Made by a program: the position numbers and the translations under genes
The notes under the pieces: generated by a model
What the model saw: only the letters and a program-made list of their open reading frames with translations
Told to the model about the DNA's origin: nothing
The model's database searches: none
Part shown: positions 43,965 to 52,765 of the stretch, one piece after another
How the letters are laid out: each line of letters begins with the position of its first letter
How positions within the stretch are numbered: the first letter of the stretch is position 1
Assembly (NCBI GenBank): GCA_019247715.1
Contig: JAFBAO010000051.1
Span: 43,057 to 107,056, forward strand
From: Caulobacteraceae bacterium
GTDB lineage: Bacteria; Pseudomonadota; Alphaproteobacteria; Caulobacterales; Caulobacteraceae
Length of the DNA stretch: 64,000 nucleotides
Direction: 5' to 3'

Positions 43965-44749
43965 ACGCGAGCTTCCAGCCCGACCTCGATTTCGACGCCG
44001 CCATCGCCGCAGCCGAGACCGGCGAGGCGCTGGTGGTCGAGCTCGACGGTTACGAGGGGCCGCTGCACGTCCTCCTGGCCCTGGCGCGCAGCCAGAAGGT
44101 GGACCTGCGCGAGCTCTCGATCGCCAAGCTCGCCGACCAGTACCTAGCCTTCGTCCGCGACGCGCGCCGGCGCAGCATCTCGCTGGCGGCGGACTACCTG
44201 GTGATGGCCGCCTGGCTCGCCTACCTGAAGTCGCGCCTGCTGCTGCCCAAGCCCGCCGATCCGGCCGAGCCCCCAGCGACCGAGGCGGCGGCGCATCTGG
44301 CCTTCCGCCTGGCGAAGCTGGAGGCCATGCGTCAGGCGGCCGAAGCGGTGCTCGAGCGCCCGCAGCTGCGCCGCGACGTCTTTCCCCGCGGCGATCCGGA
44401 GGCCCGGATCGTCACCTCCAGCCGGATCGCCGGCGACCTCTACGAGCTGATGGACGCCTATGTGCGCCAGCGCCGGCGCCAGACGCGCCGCCGCTACACG
44501 CCTGCGCCGCCCCGGGCCTGGCCGCTGGACGACGCGCGTGAGCGCCTGCGCGGGATATTGCCGGAGCTGGAGCGCTGGACGCCGCTCACCGGCGTCGCGC
44601 CCATGGCGGGCGCCGAGGGGCCGACCCGCGCCTCGTTCGTCGCCTCCACCCTCTCGGCGACCCTGGAGTTCGTTCGCGAAGGCGAGCTCGAGGCGCGCCA
44701 GCTCGACCATTTCTCGGAGATTTACCTGCGCGCCAGGCGGGCCGGATGA
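43961..44749 (+). CDS. scpA: Segregation and condensation protein A
   Basis: A 262-aa kleisin of the Smc-ScpAB complex, which organises and separates chromosomes. It begins with the typical VELDGYEGPLHVLLALARSQKVDLREL and SIAKLADQYLAFV, and ends with a winged-helix part (TRASFVASTLSATLEFVREGELEARQLDHFSEI split by short turns). The GTG start overlapping the nagZ stop is preferred; a GTG three codons earlier is possible. It overlaps scpB by 4 bp. Confidence 0.94.
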   Translation: MNASFQPDLDFDAAIAAAETGEALVVELDGYEGPLHVLLALARSQKVDLRELSIAKLADQYLAFVRDARRRSISLAADYLVMAAWLAYLKSRLLLPKPADPAEPPATEAAAHLAFRLAKLEAMRQAAEAVLERPQLRRDVFPRGDPEARIVTSSRIAGDLYELMDAYVRQRRRQTRRRYTPAPPRAWPLDDARERLRGILPELERWTPLTGVAPMAGAEGPTRASFVASTLSATLEFVREGELEARQLDHFSEIYLRARRAG

Positions 44750-45393
44750 GCGAGCCGGTCCTTTTGGAGCGGATGATCGAGGCGCTGCTCTTCGCCGCGG
44801 CCGAGCCGCTCTCGCAGGCGGACCTGGCCGGCCGGCTTCCGGAAGGCGCCGACGTCGCCGCCGGGCTCGCCGCCCTCCAGAGCGCCTACGTCGGCCGCGG
44901 GGTGATGGTCGCCGAGGTCGGGGGGCGCTGGCGCTTCCAGACCGCCGCCGACCTCGCCTTCCTGATGACCGAGGAGCGCGTCGAGCCCCGGCGGCTTTCC
45001 AAGGCGGCGCAGGAGACTCTGGCGATCGTCGCCTATCACCAGCCGGTGACCCGGGCCGAGATCGACGCCATCCGCGGGGTGCAGGCGAGCCGCGGCACGC
45101 TCGACCTGCTGCTGGAAGTCGGAATGGTCCGGCCCCGGGGACGGCGGCGCACGCCGGGCCGCCCGGTCACCTACGTCACCACCGACGCCTTCCTGGAACA
45201 CTTCGCCCTCGCGGGCCTCGCGGATCTGCCGGGCGCCGCGGAGATGAAGGCCGCCGGGCTCCTCGACCTCGACCTCGGGCCCGATTTCAGCGTCCCCGAT
45301 CCCGCCGCCGCGGTCGCCTCGGAAGACGCCGCCGGCGAGGACTCTCCAGGCGGCGAGTTCCACACTGACTACCTGGGAGAGGAGGGGGGCTGA
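44746..45393 (+). CDS. scpB: Segregation and condensation protein B
   Basis: A 215-aa two-winged-helix partner of ScpA: LERMIEALLFAAAEPLSQADL, then RLSKAAQETLAIVAYHQPVTRAEID, followed by IRGVQASRGTLDLLLEVGMV and GRRRTPGRPVTYVTTDAFLEHF. The C-terminal 30 residues are acidic and probably disordered. The ATGA overlap with scpA couples both. A promoter for the tat genes lies in the 114 bp after it. Confidence 0.95.
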   Translation: MSEPVLLERMIEALLFAAAEPLSQADLAGRLPEGADVAAGLAALQSAYVGRGVMVAEVGGRWRFQTAADLAFLMTEERVEPRRLSKAAQETLAIVAYHQPVTRAEIDAIRGVQASRGTLDLLLEVGMVRPRGRRRTPGRPVTYVTTDAFLEHFALAGLADLPGAAEMKAAGLLDLDLGPDFSVPDPAAAVASEDAAGEDSPGGEFHTDYLGEEGG

Positions 45394-45414
45394 GCGCGGC
45401 GCCAAGACCCTCGG

Positions 45415-45443
45415 TTGGCGCGGGGAGGCCCGCGGGCCTATAT
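45415..45443 (+). promoter_or_regulatory. Possible promoter of tatABC
   Basis: TTGGCG and CTATAT are separated by 17 bp and lie about 65 bp before the tatA start. The AT-rich CTATATTG stands out in a gap that is otherwise very GC-rich, and the spacing is that of a housekeeping promoter. Confidence 0.42.
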
Positions 45444-45507
45444 TGACGACGACAGGGCTTCGGACCCGACGCGCCCGCGCTGGGCCGCTGATGTTGGAGA
45501 TGACTAG

Positions 45508-45723
45508 ATGGGCGGACTGAGCCCAATTCACTGGCTGATCATCCTAGCGGTGCTGCTGCTCGTCTTCGCCCGGCCCGGCAAGCTTTCCGGGTTCATGGGC
45601 GACGCCGCCAAGGGCATCCGCGCGTTCCGGGAGGGCCTCAAGGGCGACGAGGACAAGCCGCAGGGCGAGGCCGCCAAGCCCCTGCCGCCTCCGACGCCCG
45701 AGAAGGATCCGATCGTCCGTTAG
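45508..45723 (+). CDS. tatA: Twin-arginine translocase subunit TatA
   Basis: A 71-aa protein: a membrane helix ([13 protein letters not shown]), a hinge, an amphipathic helix ([20 protein letters not shown]) and a short Pro-rich tail. TatA forms the pore for folded proteins. The hinge reads F20-A21-R-P-G where most TatA have Phe-Gly, so the conserved Gly is replaced by Ala, with Pro nearby. It is followed by tatB and tatC on the same strand. Confidence 0.93.
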   Translation: MGGLSPIHWLIILAVLLLVFARPGKLSGFMGDAAKGIRAFREGLKGDEDKPQGEAAKPLPPPTPEKDPIVR

Positions 45724-45795
45724 CCCTTCCGGCCTGGCCTCGGCATCCGCGGGGCCAGCGCGGCCGGGCCCCTTGAGGCAGAGCCATAGCCAAGC

Positions 45796-46188
45796 ATGTT
45801 TCCCGAAGGCCGGCTGCTTGATTTCCTGATCGTCGGCGCGGTCGCCCTGATCGTGGTGGGTCCCAAGGATCTGCCGCTGCTGATGCGCAAGGTGGGGCAA
45901 TTCATGGGCCGGGTGCGCGCCATGGCGGCCGAGTTCCGCGCCAGCTTCGACGAGCTGGCCCGCCAGTCGGAGCTCGAGGCGCTGCGCAAGGAGGTCGAGG
46001 CCCTCCGCGTGGCGCGGCCCGTCGACTATGCGATGCAGAGCACCGGCCTCAAGGGTGCGCTCTCGGACATCAACGCCGAGGTGGACGCCGCCGGCCACGA
46101 CCTGCACGCCGCGATCGCGGCGCCCGAAGCCTCGCCGGCCTCGCCCGAGCCTGCGCCGCCGACTGAACCGAAGGCCGACGCGCCTTGA
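45796..46188 (+). CDS. tatB: Twin-arginine translocase subunit TatB
   Basis: A 130-aa protein with a short membrane helix (LIVGAVALIVVGPKDLP), the Gly-Pro hinge typical of TatB, then a long amphipathic helix (LMRKVGQFMGRVRAMAAEFR) and a Pro/Ala-rich tail. TatB joins TatC in recognising twin-arginine signals. The last bases overlap the TTG start of tatC (TTGA). Confidence 0.92.
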   Translation: MFPEGRLLDFLIVGAVALIVVGPKDLPLLMRKVGQFMGRVRAMAAEFRASFDELARQSELEALRKEVEALRVARPVDYAMQSTGLKGALSDINAEVDAAGHDLHAAIAAPEASPASPEPAPPTEPKADAP

Positions 46189-47060
46189 CTGTTTTCGAAG
46201 ACGACGAGGCGGAGATCGACGCCTCCCGCGCGCCGCTGCTCGACCATCTCATCGAGCTTCGCCAGCGGCTGATCATCTGCGCCGCGGCCCTCGTGGTCGG
46301 GTTCCTGTTCTGCTTCTTCTTCTCGCAGCAGATCTACTTCTTCCTGCTGCGCCCGTTCGAGATGGGCGCGCGGCTGCTGGCGGCGCAGAAGGGCGGCCAT
46401 CACGGCTCGCTCGACCTGTTCGAGGTGATCCTGGGCCTGAAGAGCGCGCCGCAGGCGACCCAGCATCTCAGCCTGGTCTTCACCGCTCCGCTCGAGTTCT
46501 TCTTCACCAAGGTGAAGCTGGCCGGTTTCGGCGCGATCGTGGTCACCTTCCCGGTGCTCGCCTGGCAGCTCTACCGCTTCGTCGCTCCGGGTCTCTATCG
46601 GCGCGAGCGGCGGGCCTTCCTGCCGTTCCTGGTGGCCTCGCCGGTGCTGTTCCTGATGGGCGCGGCGCTCGTCTATTTCGTCATGCTGCCCTTCGTGCTG
46701 TGGTTCTCCCTCAACCAGCAGGTGATGGGGACCGGGGCGATCTCGGTGCAGCTGCTCCCCAAGGTCTCCGATTACCTGAGCCTCGTCACCACCCTCGTCC
46801 TCGCCTTCGGGCTGTGCTTCCAGCTGCCGGTGATCCTGGCCTTGCTGGGCATGGCGGGGCTGGTCTCCGCCCAGATGCTGAGGGCCGGCTGGCGCTACGC
46901 CATCGTCGGGGTGTTCCTGGTGGCCGCGGTGGTGACGCCACCCGACCCGGTGAGCATGCTCTCCCTGGCCCTGCCGATCTGCGTTCTCTACGGGGTCTCG
47001 ATCTGGTGCGTCCAGCTGATCGAATGGCGGCGGCGCCAGGAGGAGCGGGGGGCTGCCTGA
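46185..47060 (+). CDS. tatC: Twin-arginine translocase subunit TatC
   Basis: A 291-aa protein with six membrane helices. The cytoplasmic start LLDHLIELRQRLIICA holds the conserved Glu and Arg that bind twin-arginine signals; FTAPLEFFFTKVKLAGFG, FPVLAWQLYRFVAPGLYRRER and TPPDPVSMLSLALPICVLY are further TatC blocks. Translation begins at TTG inside the TTGA overlap with tatB. The operon order tatABC is complete. Confidence 0.94.
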   Translation: MTVFEDDEAEIDASRAPLLDHLIELRQRLIICAAALVVGFLFCFFFSQQIYFFLLRPFEMGARLLAAQKGGHHGSLDLFEVILGLKSAPQATQHLSLVFTAPLEFFFTKVKLAGFGAIVVTFPVLAWQLYRFVAPGLYRRERRAFLPFLVASPVLFLMGAALVYFVMLPFVLWFSLNQQVMGTGAISVQLLPKVSDYLSLVTTLVLAFGLCFQLPVILALLGMAGLVSAQMLRAGWRYAIVGVFLVAAVVTPPDPVSMLSLALPICVLYGVSIWCVQLIEWRRRQEERGAA

Positions 47061-47143
47061 CCGGTCGTCGCAGCGGCGGGCTGACGCTTGGCGAGGCCGC
47101 CGACGCACCTTAAGGGGAAGGCCTTTCCCAAGGCCGGCGCTCA

Positions 47144-48424
47144 ATGCACGACATCAGAGCCATCCGTGACGATCCGGACGCCTACGACCGCGGCTGGGCC
47201 TCGCGGGGCCTTGGCCCGCAGACGCCGGCGATCCTGGACCTCGACAGGAGCCTGAGGGCCGCCCAGACGACCCTGCAGGCCGCCCAGAGCCGGCGCAACG
47301 AGGCCTCCAAGCTCATCGGCCAGGCCAAGGGGCGCAAGGACGAGGCGGCCGCCGCCGCCCTGATGGCCGAGGTGGAGGCGCTCAAGGGCGCGATCGCCGG
47401 GGCGACGGATGCGGAAACCCGCCTAGGGGCCGAGCTCAGGACGCTGCTCGCGGCCCTGCCGAACCTGCCGGCGGCGGATGTCCCCGAGGGCGAGGACGAG
47501 CACGGCAACGTCGAGGCGCGCCGCTGGGGCGAGCCGTTCCGGATCGAGAGCCCCAAGGACCACGTCGACCTCGGCGCGGGGCTCGGGATGATGGATTTCG
47601 AGGCCGCCGCGAAGATGTCCGGGGCGAGGTTCGTGGTGCTGAAGGCCGGCCTGGCGCGGCTCGAGCGGGCGCTCGGCCAGTTCATGCTGGACCTGCAGAC
47701 CCGCGAGAACGGCTACGTGGAGGTCGCGCCGCCGCTGCTGGTGCGCGACGAGGCGGCGTTCGGCACCGGGCAGTTGCCGAAGTTCGCGGACGACCTCTTT
47801 CGGACCACCGACGGCCGCTGGCTGATCCCCACCGCCGAAGTCTCCCTGACCAACCTGGTGCGCGAGGGGATCACCGCGGAGGAAGCTCTGCCGCTGCGCC
47901 TCGCCGCGCTCACCCCCTGCTTCCGTTCGGAAGCCGGCGCCTCGGGCAAGGACACCCGCGGCATGATCCGCCAGCACCAGTTCCAGAAGGTGGAGCTGGT
48001 CTCGATCACCACGCCCGAGCAGTCGGCGGAGGAGCATGAGCGGATGGTGGCCTGCGCCGAGGCGGTGCTGAAGCGCCTCGAGCTGCCGTTCCGGACCGTG
48101 CTGCTCTGCGCCGGCGACATGGGATTTTCCGCCCGCAAAACCTTCGACCTCGAGGTCTGGCTGCCCTCGCAGAAGGCCTATCGCGAGATCAGCTCCTGCT
48201 CCAACTGCGGCGACTTCCAGGCGCGGCGCATGGACGCGCGCTGCAAGAGCGCCGGCGAAAAGGGAACGCGGTTCGTCCATACCCTGAACGGCTCGGGCCT
48301 AGCGCTTGGGCGCACCCTGGTGGCCATCATGGAAAACTACCAGGACGAGGCCGGCCGGATCGCCGTCCCCCAGGCGCTGCACCCCTACCTGGGCGGGCTC
48401 TCGCACATCGAGGCGGCTGCTTGA
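47144..48424 (+). CDS. serS: Serine--tRNA ligase
   Basis: A 426-aa class II synthetase. It has an N-terminal coiled-coil arm (about residues 28-95) that binds the long variable arm of tRNA-Ser, then a catalytic core with [26 protein letters not shown] (motif 2) and [20 protein letters not shown] with motif 3. Length and layout are standard. The last four bases form TTGA with the surE start. Confidence 0.96.
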   Translation: MHDIRAIRDDPDAYDRGWASRGLGPQTPAILDLDRSLRAAQTTLQAAQSRRNEASKLIGQAKGRKDEAAAAALMAEVEALKGAIAGATDAETRLGAELRTLLAALPNLPAADVPEGEDEHGNVEARRWGEPFRIESPKDHVDLGAGLGMMDFEAAAKMSGARFVVLKAGLARLERALGQFMLDLQTRENGYVEVAPPLLVRDEAAFGTGQLPKFADDLFRTTDGRWLIPTAEVSLTNLVREGITAEEALPLRLAALTPCFRSEAGASGKDTRGMIRQHQFQKVELVSITTPEQSAEEHERMVACAEAVLKRLELPFRTVLLCAGDMGFSARKTFDLEVWLPSQKAYREISSCSNCGDFQARRMDARCKSAGEKGTRFVHTLNGSGLALGRTLVAIMENYQDEAGRIAVPQALHPYLGGLSHIEAAA

Positions 48425-49215
48425 GGATCCTCGTCACCAACGACGACGGCGTCCACGCCGAAGGGCTGGCGGTGCTGGAGCGGATCGCCCGGCGGCTGAG
48501 CGGCGATGTCTGGGTGGCGGCGCCCGAGCACGAGCAGTCCGGCGCCTCGCGCTCGCTAACCCTCTCGGCGCCGCTGCGGGCCCGGAGGTTGAACGAGCGC
48601 CGGTTCGCGGTGCTCGGCACGCCCACCGACTGCGTCATGCTGGCCGTCGAGGAACTCCTCAAGGATCATCCGCCCGATCTCGTGCTCTCCGGCGTCAACC
48701 GCGGGCACAATGTGGCCGAGGACGTGACCGTCTCGGGCACGGTGGCCGGTGCGATCCAGGGCATGGCGCTCGGAATCCCCGCCATCGCCCTCTCCCAGGC
48801 GATGACCTACTGGGAGCAGGGGCCGAAGATCCACTGGGAGACGGCGGAGACCTTCGCGCCCGGGGTGGTCCAGAGGCTGCTCGGCGTCGGCTGGCCCAAG
48901 GGCGTGATCATCAACATCAACTTCCCCAATCGCCCTCCGCAGGAGGTGACCGAGGTGGAAGTGACGCGCCAGGGCCTGCGCGACGTCCATAACCTGAAGG
49001 TCGAGCGGCGCAGCGATCTGGCCGGGCGCGACTACTACTGGATGGGCTTCGCCGGACGCCGTCCCGAGGCGGCCGACGGCACCGACCTGGCGGCTTTGCT
49101 GGGCGGGCGCATCTCGGTGACGCCGCTTCACATCGACCTGACCCACCTGCCGACCACGCACGCCCTGAAGGCCGTCCTGGGCGGTCCTCCGCCAAAGCTC
49201 CGAGACGTCCCATGA
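48421..49215 (+). CDS. surE: 5'/3'-nucleotidase SurE
   Basis: A 264-aa metal-dependent phosphatase for nucleoside monophosphates, used in stationary-phase survival. It starts [16 protein letters not shown] with metal Asp at 8 and 9; other family blocks are [16 protein letters not shown] (metal Ser), [10 protein letters not shown] and [22 protein letters not shown], split by family turns. TTG is the start, inside the serS stop overlap. pcm follows with a 4-bp overlap, giving the serS-surE-pcm order of alphaproteobacteria. Confidence 0.95.
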   Translation: MRILVTNDDGVHAEGLAVLERIARRLSGDVWVAAPEHEQSGASRSLTLSAPLRARRLNERRFAVLGTPTDCVMLAVEELLKDHPPDLVLSGVNRGHNVAEDVTVSGTVAGAIQGMALGIPAIALSQAMTYWEQGPKIHWETAETFAPGVVQRLLGVGWPKGVIININFPNRPPQEVTEVEVTRQGLRDVHNLKVERRSDLAGRDYYWMGFAGRRPEAADGTDLAALLGGRISVTPLHIDLTHLPTTHALKAVLGGPPPKLRDVP

Positions 49216-49874
49216 GCGAGCCGGCCGAGGCGGATCCTCACGAGACCCAGTTGGCGCGGCTGATCCTGGCGCTGCGCTCCCAGGGGGTCACCGACCCGGG
49301 CGTGCTTGCGGCCATTGAGCGCACGCCCCGCGACCTCTTCACGCCCGAGCTGTTCCGCGAGCGCTCCTGGGAGGACTCGGCCTTGCCGATCGCCTGCGGC
49401 CAGACGATCAGCCAGCCCTACATCGTCGGCCTGATGACCCAGGCGCTCACCCTGGAGCCGAGGTCCAGGGTCCTCGAGATCGGGACCGGGTCGGGCTATC
49501 AGACGGCGGTGCTCTCGCGCCTGGCGCGGCTCGTCTACACCGTCGAGCGGTACCGCACCCTGCTCCAGGAAGCCGAGGCGCGGTTCAAGGCCCTCCAGCT
49601 CGCCAACATCATCACCAAGTTCGGCGACGGTGGCGCAGGTTGGCCCGAACAGGCGCCTTTCGACCGCATTCTGGTCACGGCGGCGGCGCCGTCTGAGCCG
49701 AAGAACCTTCTTGCACAGCTAAAACCGTCCGGGGTGCTTGTCGCGCCGGTGGGAAAGGGGCCGGTGCAGGAGCTGATGCGCTACGCAGGCGATGGCGCAG
49801 GGGCGTTTCGATCCGAGGTCTTGTGCGAGGTTCGATTCGTCCCGCTGTTGGACGGGGTGGCGCGCGAACTCTAG
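49212..49874 (+). CDS. pcm: Protein-L-isoaspartate O-methyltransferase
   Basis: A 220-aa repair methyltransferase for isoaspartyl sites in aged proteins. The family blocks are [40 protein letters not shown], the SAM loop [18 protein letters not shown] and [24 protein letters not shown] overlaps surE, so both are co-translated. An NlpD-like gene follows after 90 bp, as in many proteobacteria. Confidence 0.95.
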   Translation: MSEPAEADPHETQLARLILALRSQGVTDPGVLAAIERTPRDLFTPELFRERSWEDSALPIACGQTISQPYIVGLMTQALTLEPRSRVLEIGTGSGYQTAVLSRLARLVYTVERYRTLLQEAEARFKALQLANIITKFGDGGAGWPEQAPFDRILVTAAAPSEPKNLLAQLKPSGVLVAPVGKGPVQELMRYAGDGAGAFRSEVLCEVRFVPLLDGVAREL

Positions 49875-49964
49875 AGGGCCCCGCACTTCGAGGGGCGATA
49901 AGAGGCTTAACCGATGATCAAGCCGAAGCGGCGACTCGGTATAGATGTGTGTAAGGAAGCGCCG

Positions 49965-51437
49965 ATGAAGACTCTCTGGCGGGGAGCCGCCGTCCTGGCG
50001 ATCGTCGCAGCCAGCGCCGGCTGCACCACCCCGAAATACCCCATCCGGGAAGGCGAGGCGCCGCGGGCCTCCGAGCGCATGCCGAAGCCGCAGTATCCGA
50101 TCCGGGATACCGCCCAGGCCGCCCCGATGGCCCCGGCCGCCGAGCCGCCGGCGCCCGAGCCGACCGGCATGCCCAACCCCAAGGTGGAGAGCCAGCCGCT
50201 GCCGCCGCCCTCCGCGGGAAGCGTCGCCGCGCCCGCCAGCGCGGTGATGGAGCCGACGCCGCCCCCGGCCTCGGCCGCGCCCCCCACGCCGCCGCCGGCG
50301 GCCCCGTCGGCAGCCTCCGAGCCGACGCCCCGGGCCGTCGACCACGACTCTTCCTTCGCCCCCGCGGCCCCGCCCGCGCCGCCGCCCCGCCGCCAGGCCA
50401 CGGCCTACGCGCCGACCCGCCGCAGCGTCGAGCGGCTCAGCGTCGCCGGCGAGGTGGTCGCGGCCTCCGGAATCTACCAGAACTACGAGGTGCAGAAGGG
50501 CGACCACCTGGACGCGCTCGCCCGGGCGTTCGGCGCCAGCCGCTCGGAGCTCCTGGACGCTAACCACAAGCTGAAGTCGCCCTACAACCTGCGGCCTGGT
50601 CAGATCATCAAGGTTCCGGTGGCCAAGGCCTATGTGGCCGAGAGCGGCGACACCTTGAGCGGCGTCGCGCGACGCTTCGACGTCGCGGCGGACGAGCTGG
50701 CCGAGCTCAACCACATCTCCTCGCGCAGGGCCCTGCGCTCGGGCGAGCGGATCGGCCTGCCCGCCTCGATGCACGACCGTGGGCCGATCCGGACGCGCGT
50801 CACCGAGACGGAGTACGCCGAAGCCGCGCCGGCCCGCGGCTATGAGCCCGGCCCCTCCTACAGTCCGCCGCCGACGCCGGCCTACGCGCCGCCGGCCGCG
50901 CCGGCCTACGCCCCGCCGAGCGGCCCGGCCGCCGCCGCCGCTGCGCCGCCTTCGGCCAGTTACGCCGGGCCCCTGCCCACGCGTCTCGCCCCCCAGGCCG
51001 CCCCGCTCAGCGATTCGGAGGTCAGCGCCGCGACCCACGGCAAGTTCGTCTGGCCCGTCCACGGCGACGTCCTGGCCCGTTTCGGCCCCGGCTCGGTCGG
51101 CCAGCGCAACGACGGCATCGACATCAAGGCGCCGCAGGGCGCTCCCGTGCTGGCCTCGGCGGCGGGCGAGGTGGTCTACGCCGGAGATCAGGTGAAGGGC
51201 GGGTTCGGCAAGCTCGTCCTGATCCAGCACGCGGACGGCTGGTTCACCGCCTACGCCCACCTCGACAGCATCTCGGTCCACATGAAGGACCAGGTCTCCC
51301 AGGGCCAGGCGGTGGGGCAGGTGGGGATGAGCGGCGACGCCAGCCAGCCGATGCTGCACTTCGAGATCCGCTACCACGCCGCTCCGGGCGCCAAGACCCA
51401 GCCGATCGACCCGGCGCTGGCGCTGCCCTCCAGCTGA
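49965..51437 (+). CDS. NlpD-like LysM/LytM lipoprotein
   Basis: A 490-aa protein with a lipobox at Cys20 (ASAGC) and a long Pro/Ala-rich linker in which YPIR occurs twice. Two LysM domains follow (YEVQKGDHLDALARAFGASR and YVAESGDTLSGVARRFDVAA), then another Pro/Tyr-rich linker and a C-terminal LytM (M23) domain. In that domain the first zinc ligand, a His in active enzymes, reads Asn (QRNDGIDIKAP); Asp, AHL and LHFE remain. So it is probably an amidase activator, like E. coli NlpD, and not an endopeptidase. GTAAGGAAG precedes the ATG. Gene order surE-pcm-nlpD agrees. Confidence 0.9.
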   Translation: MKTLWRGAAVLAIVAASAGCTTPKYPIREGEAPRASERMPKPQYPIRDTAQAAPMAPAAEPPAPEPTGMPNPKVESQPLPPPSAGSVAAPASAVMEPTPPPASAAPPTPPPAAPSAASEPTPRAVDHDSSFAPAAPPAPPPRRQATAYAPTRRSVERLSVAGEVVAASGIYQNYEVQKGDHLDALARAFGASRSELLDANHKLKSPYNLRPGQIIKVPVAKAYVAESGDTLSGVARRFDVAADELAELNHISSRRALRSGERIGLPASMHDRGPIRTRVTETEYAEAAPARGYEPGPSYSPPPTPAYAPPAAPAYAPPSGPAAAAAAPPSASYAGPLPTRLAPQAAPLSDSEVSAATHGKFVWPVHGDVLARFGPGSVGQRNDGIDIKAPQGAPVLASAAGEVVYAGDQVKGGFGKLVLIQHADGWFTAYAHLDSISVHMKDQVSQGQAVGQVGMSGDASQPMLHFEIRYHAAPGAKTQPIDPALALPSS

Positions 51438-51443
51438 GGCGTT

Positions 51444-52283
51444 TCAGAGCGGGAGCGGCTTGCCGAGGTCGCCGGCGAGGTCGCGAACGAACTGCCAGGC
51501 GACCCGTCCCGAGCGCGCGCCCCGCAGCTGGGCCCACTGGAGGGCCCTGCGGTCGAGGTCGCGGACCATCAGGTCGAAGCGCGCCGCATAGGCCCGCACG
51601 GCCGAGAGAAAGGCGTCCTGGTCCATCGGCGGGAACCCGATCCAGAGGCCGAACCGGTCGGAGACGCTGATCTCCTCCTCGGCGTCCTCGGCCGCGGCGA
51701 TGGCCCCCCGGCTTTCGTCGTGGTCGCGCGACATCAGGTGCCGGCGGTTGGAGGTGGCGACGAAGAGGACGTTGGCGGGGGGGCCGGAGACGCCGCCCTC
51801 CAGGGCCGACTTGAGGGCCTTGGCCGCCGCCGCGCCCTCCTCGAAGGAAAGGTCGTCGCAGAGGACCATGAACCGCTCCGGCGCCTGGCGCAGGGCGTCG
51901 AACAGCGCCGGCAGGGACGCCACCTCGTCGCGGTCGATCTCCACCAGCTTCAACGACGCGTGGGCCTGGGCGACCTCCATGAAGGCGGCCTTGGCGAGCG
52001 AGCTCTTGCCGGTTCCGCGCACCCCCCAGAGCAGCGCGTGATTCGCCGGCAGGCCGGCCGCGAACCGTCCGAGGTTCTCAAGGAAGCGAAGCTTCTGGCG
52101 CTCCACCCCCACCAGCAGGTCGAGCGACAGGGCGAAGTCCGGCGCCGGAATGAAGGCGCCGCTCGCGGGGTCGTGGCGGAAGAGGCGCGCGGCCGCGAAC
52201 TCCGGGCTGGGCGCCGGCGCCGGCGGCAGGCGCTCCAGCGCCGCGGCGATCCGCTCCAGGGCCTGTCGGGTCTCGGCGTCCAT
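51444..52283 (-). CDS. DUF815 family AAA ATPase
   Basis: A 279-aa P-loop protein with Walker A WGVRGTGKSSLAKA (about residue 89), Walker B RFMVLCDDLSFEEG and sensor-like VLFVATSNRRHLM. The C-terminal FGLWIGFPPMDQDAFLSAVRAY and RSGRVAWQFVRDLAGDLG are DUF815 blocks. The function of this widespread ATPase is unknown. It is convergent with the NlpD-like gene (6 bp between the ends) and divergent from yajC. Confidence 0.9.
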   Translation of the reverse strand: MDAETRQALERIAAALERLPPAPAPSPEFAAARLFRHDPASGAFIPAPDFALSLDLLVGVERQKLRFLENLGRFAAGLPANHALLWGVRGTGKSSLAKAAFMEVAQAHASLKLVEIDRDEVASLPALFDALRQAPERFMVLCDDLSFEEGAAAAKALKSALEGGVSGPPANVLFVATSNRRHLMSRDHDESRGAIAAAEDAEEEISVSDRFGLWIGFPPMDQDAFLSAVRAYAARFDLMVRDLDRRALQWAQLRGARSGRVAWQFVRDLAGDLGKPLPL

Positions 52284-52399
52284 GCCGGTCTCTTAAGGGA
52301 ACCCGCCCGGATTGCCAAAGCAGGGGCGAGCGCATAGCTTCCGCCGCCTCGGCGCGGGCCGCCTCCCGGCGCGCCTTGGACGCGCCTCCCGGAGCTCGA

Positions 52400-52750
52400 A
52401 TGATCGACCATCTCGCCGTCGTCCTCGCCGTCGCGCCTCAGCCCGCCGTCGGCCTGGCCGACCAGCTCCAGTTCTTCGCTCCGCTCGTCTTCATCATGGT
52501 GCTCGGCTACTTCTTCATGATCCGACCGCAGCAACGGCGGGCGCGCGAGCACCAGGCGCAGATCCAAGCCGTGAAGCGCGGCGACACGGTGGTGCTCTCC
52601 AGCGGCGTCATCGGCAAGGTCGTGCGGGTCGAGGACAAGGAGCTCGGCCTCGAGGTGGCCCAGAACGTCACCATCAAGGTCGTCAAGACGATGATCGCCG
52701 AGGTGCGCGCCCGGGGCGAGCCAGCTGTGGCCGGCGACTCGAAGTCCTAG
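52400..52750 (+). CDS. yajC: Preprotein translocase subunit YajC
   Basis: A 116-aa protein with one membrane helix (FFAPLVFIMVLGYFFMI) followed by the family's RPQQRRAREHQAQIQAVKRGDTVV block, GVIGKVVRVEDKELGLEVAQN and VTIKVVKTMIAEV. It works with SecD and SecF to help protein export. GGAGCTCGA precedes the ATG; an ATG 8 codons earlier is less likely. secD starts 15 bp after its stop. Confidence 0.93.
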   Translation: MIDHLAVVLAVAPQPAVGLADQLQFFAPLVFIMVLGYFFMIRPQQRRAREHQAQIQAVKRGDTVVLSSGVIGKVVRVEDKELGLEVAQNVTIKVVKTMIAEVRARGEPAVAGDSKS

Positions 52751-52765
52751 GCCTTTCGAACCTTC

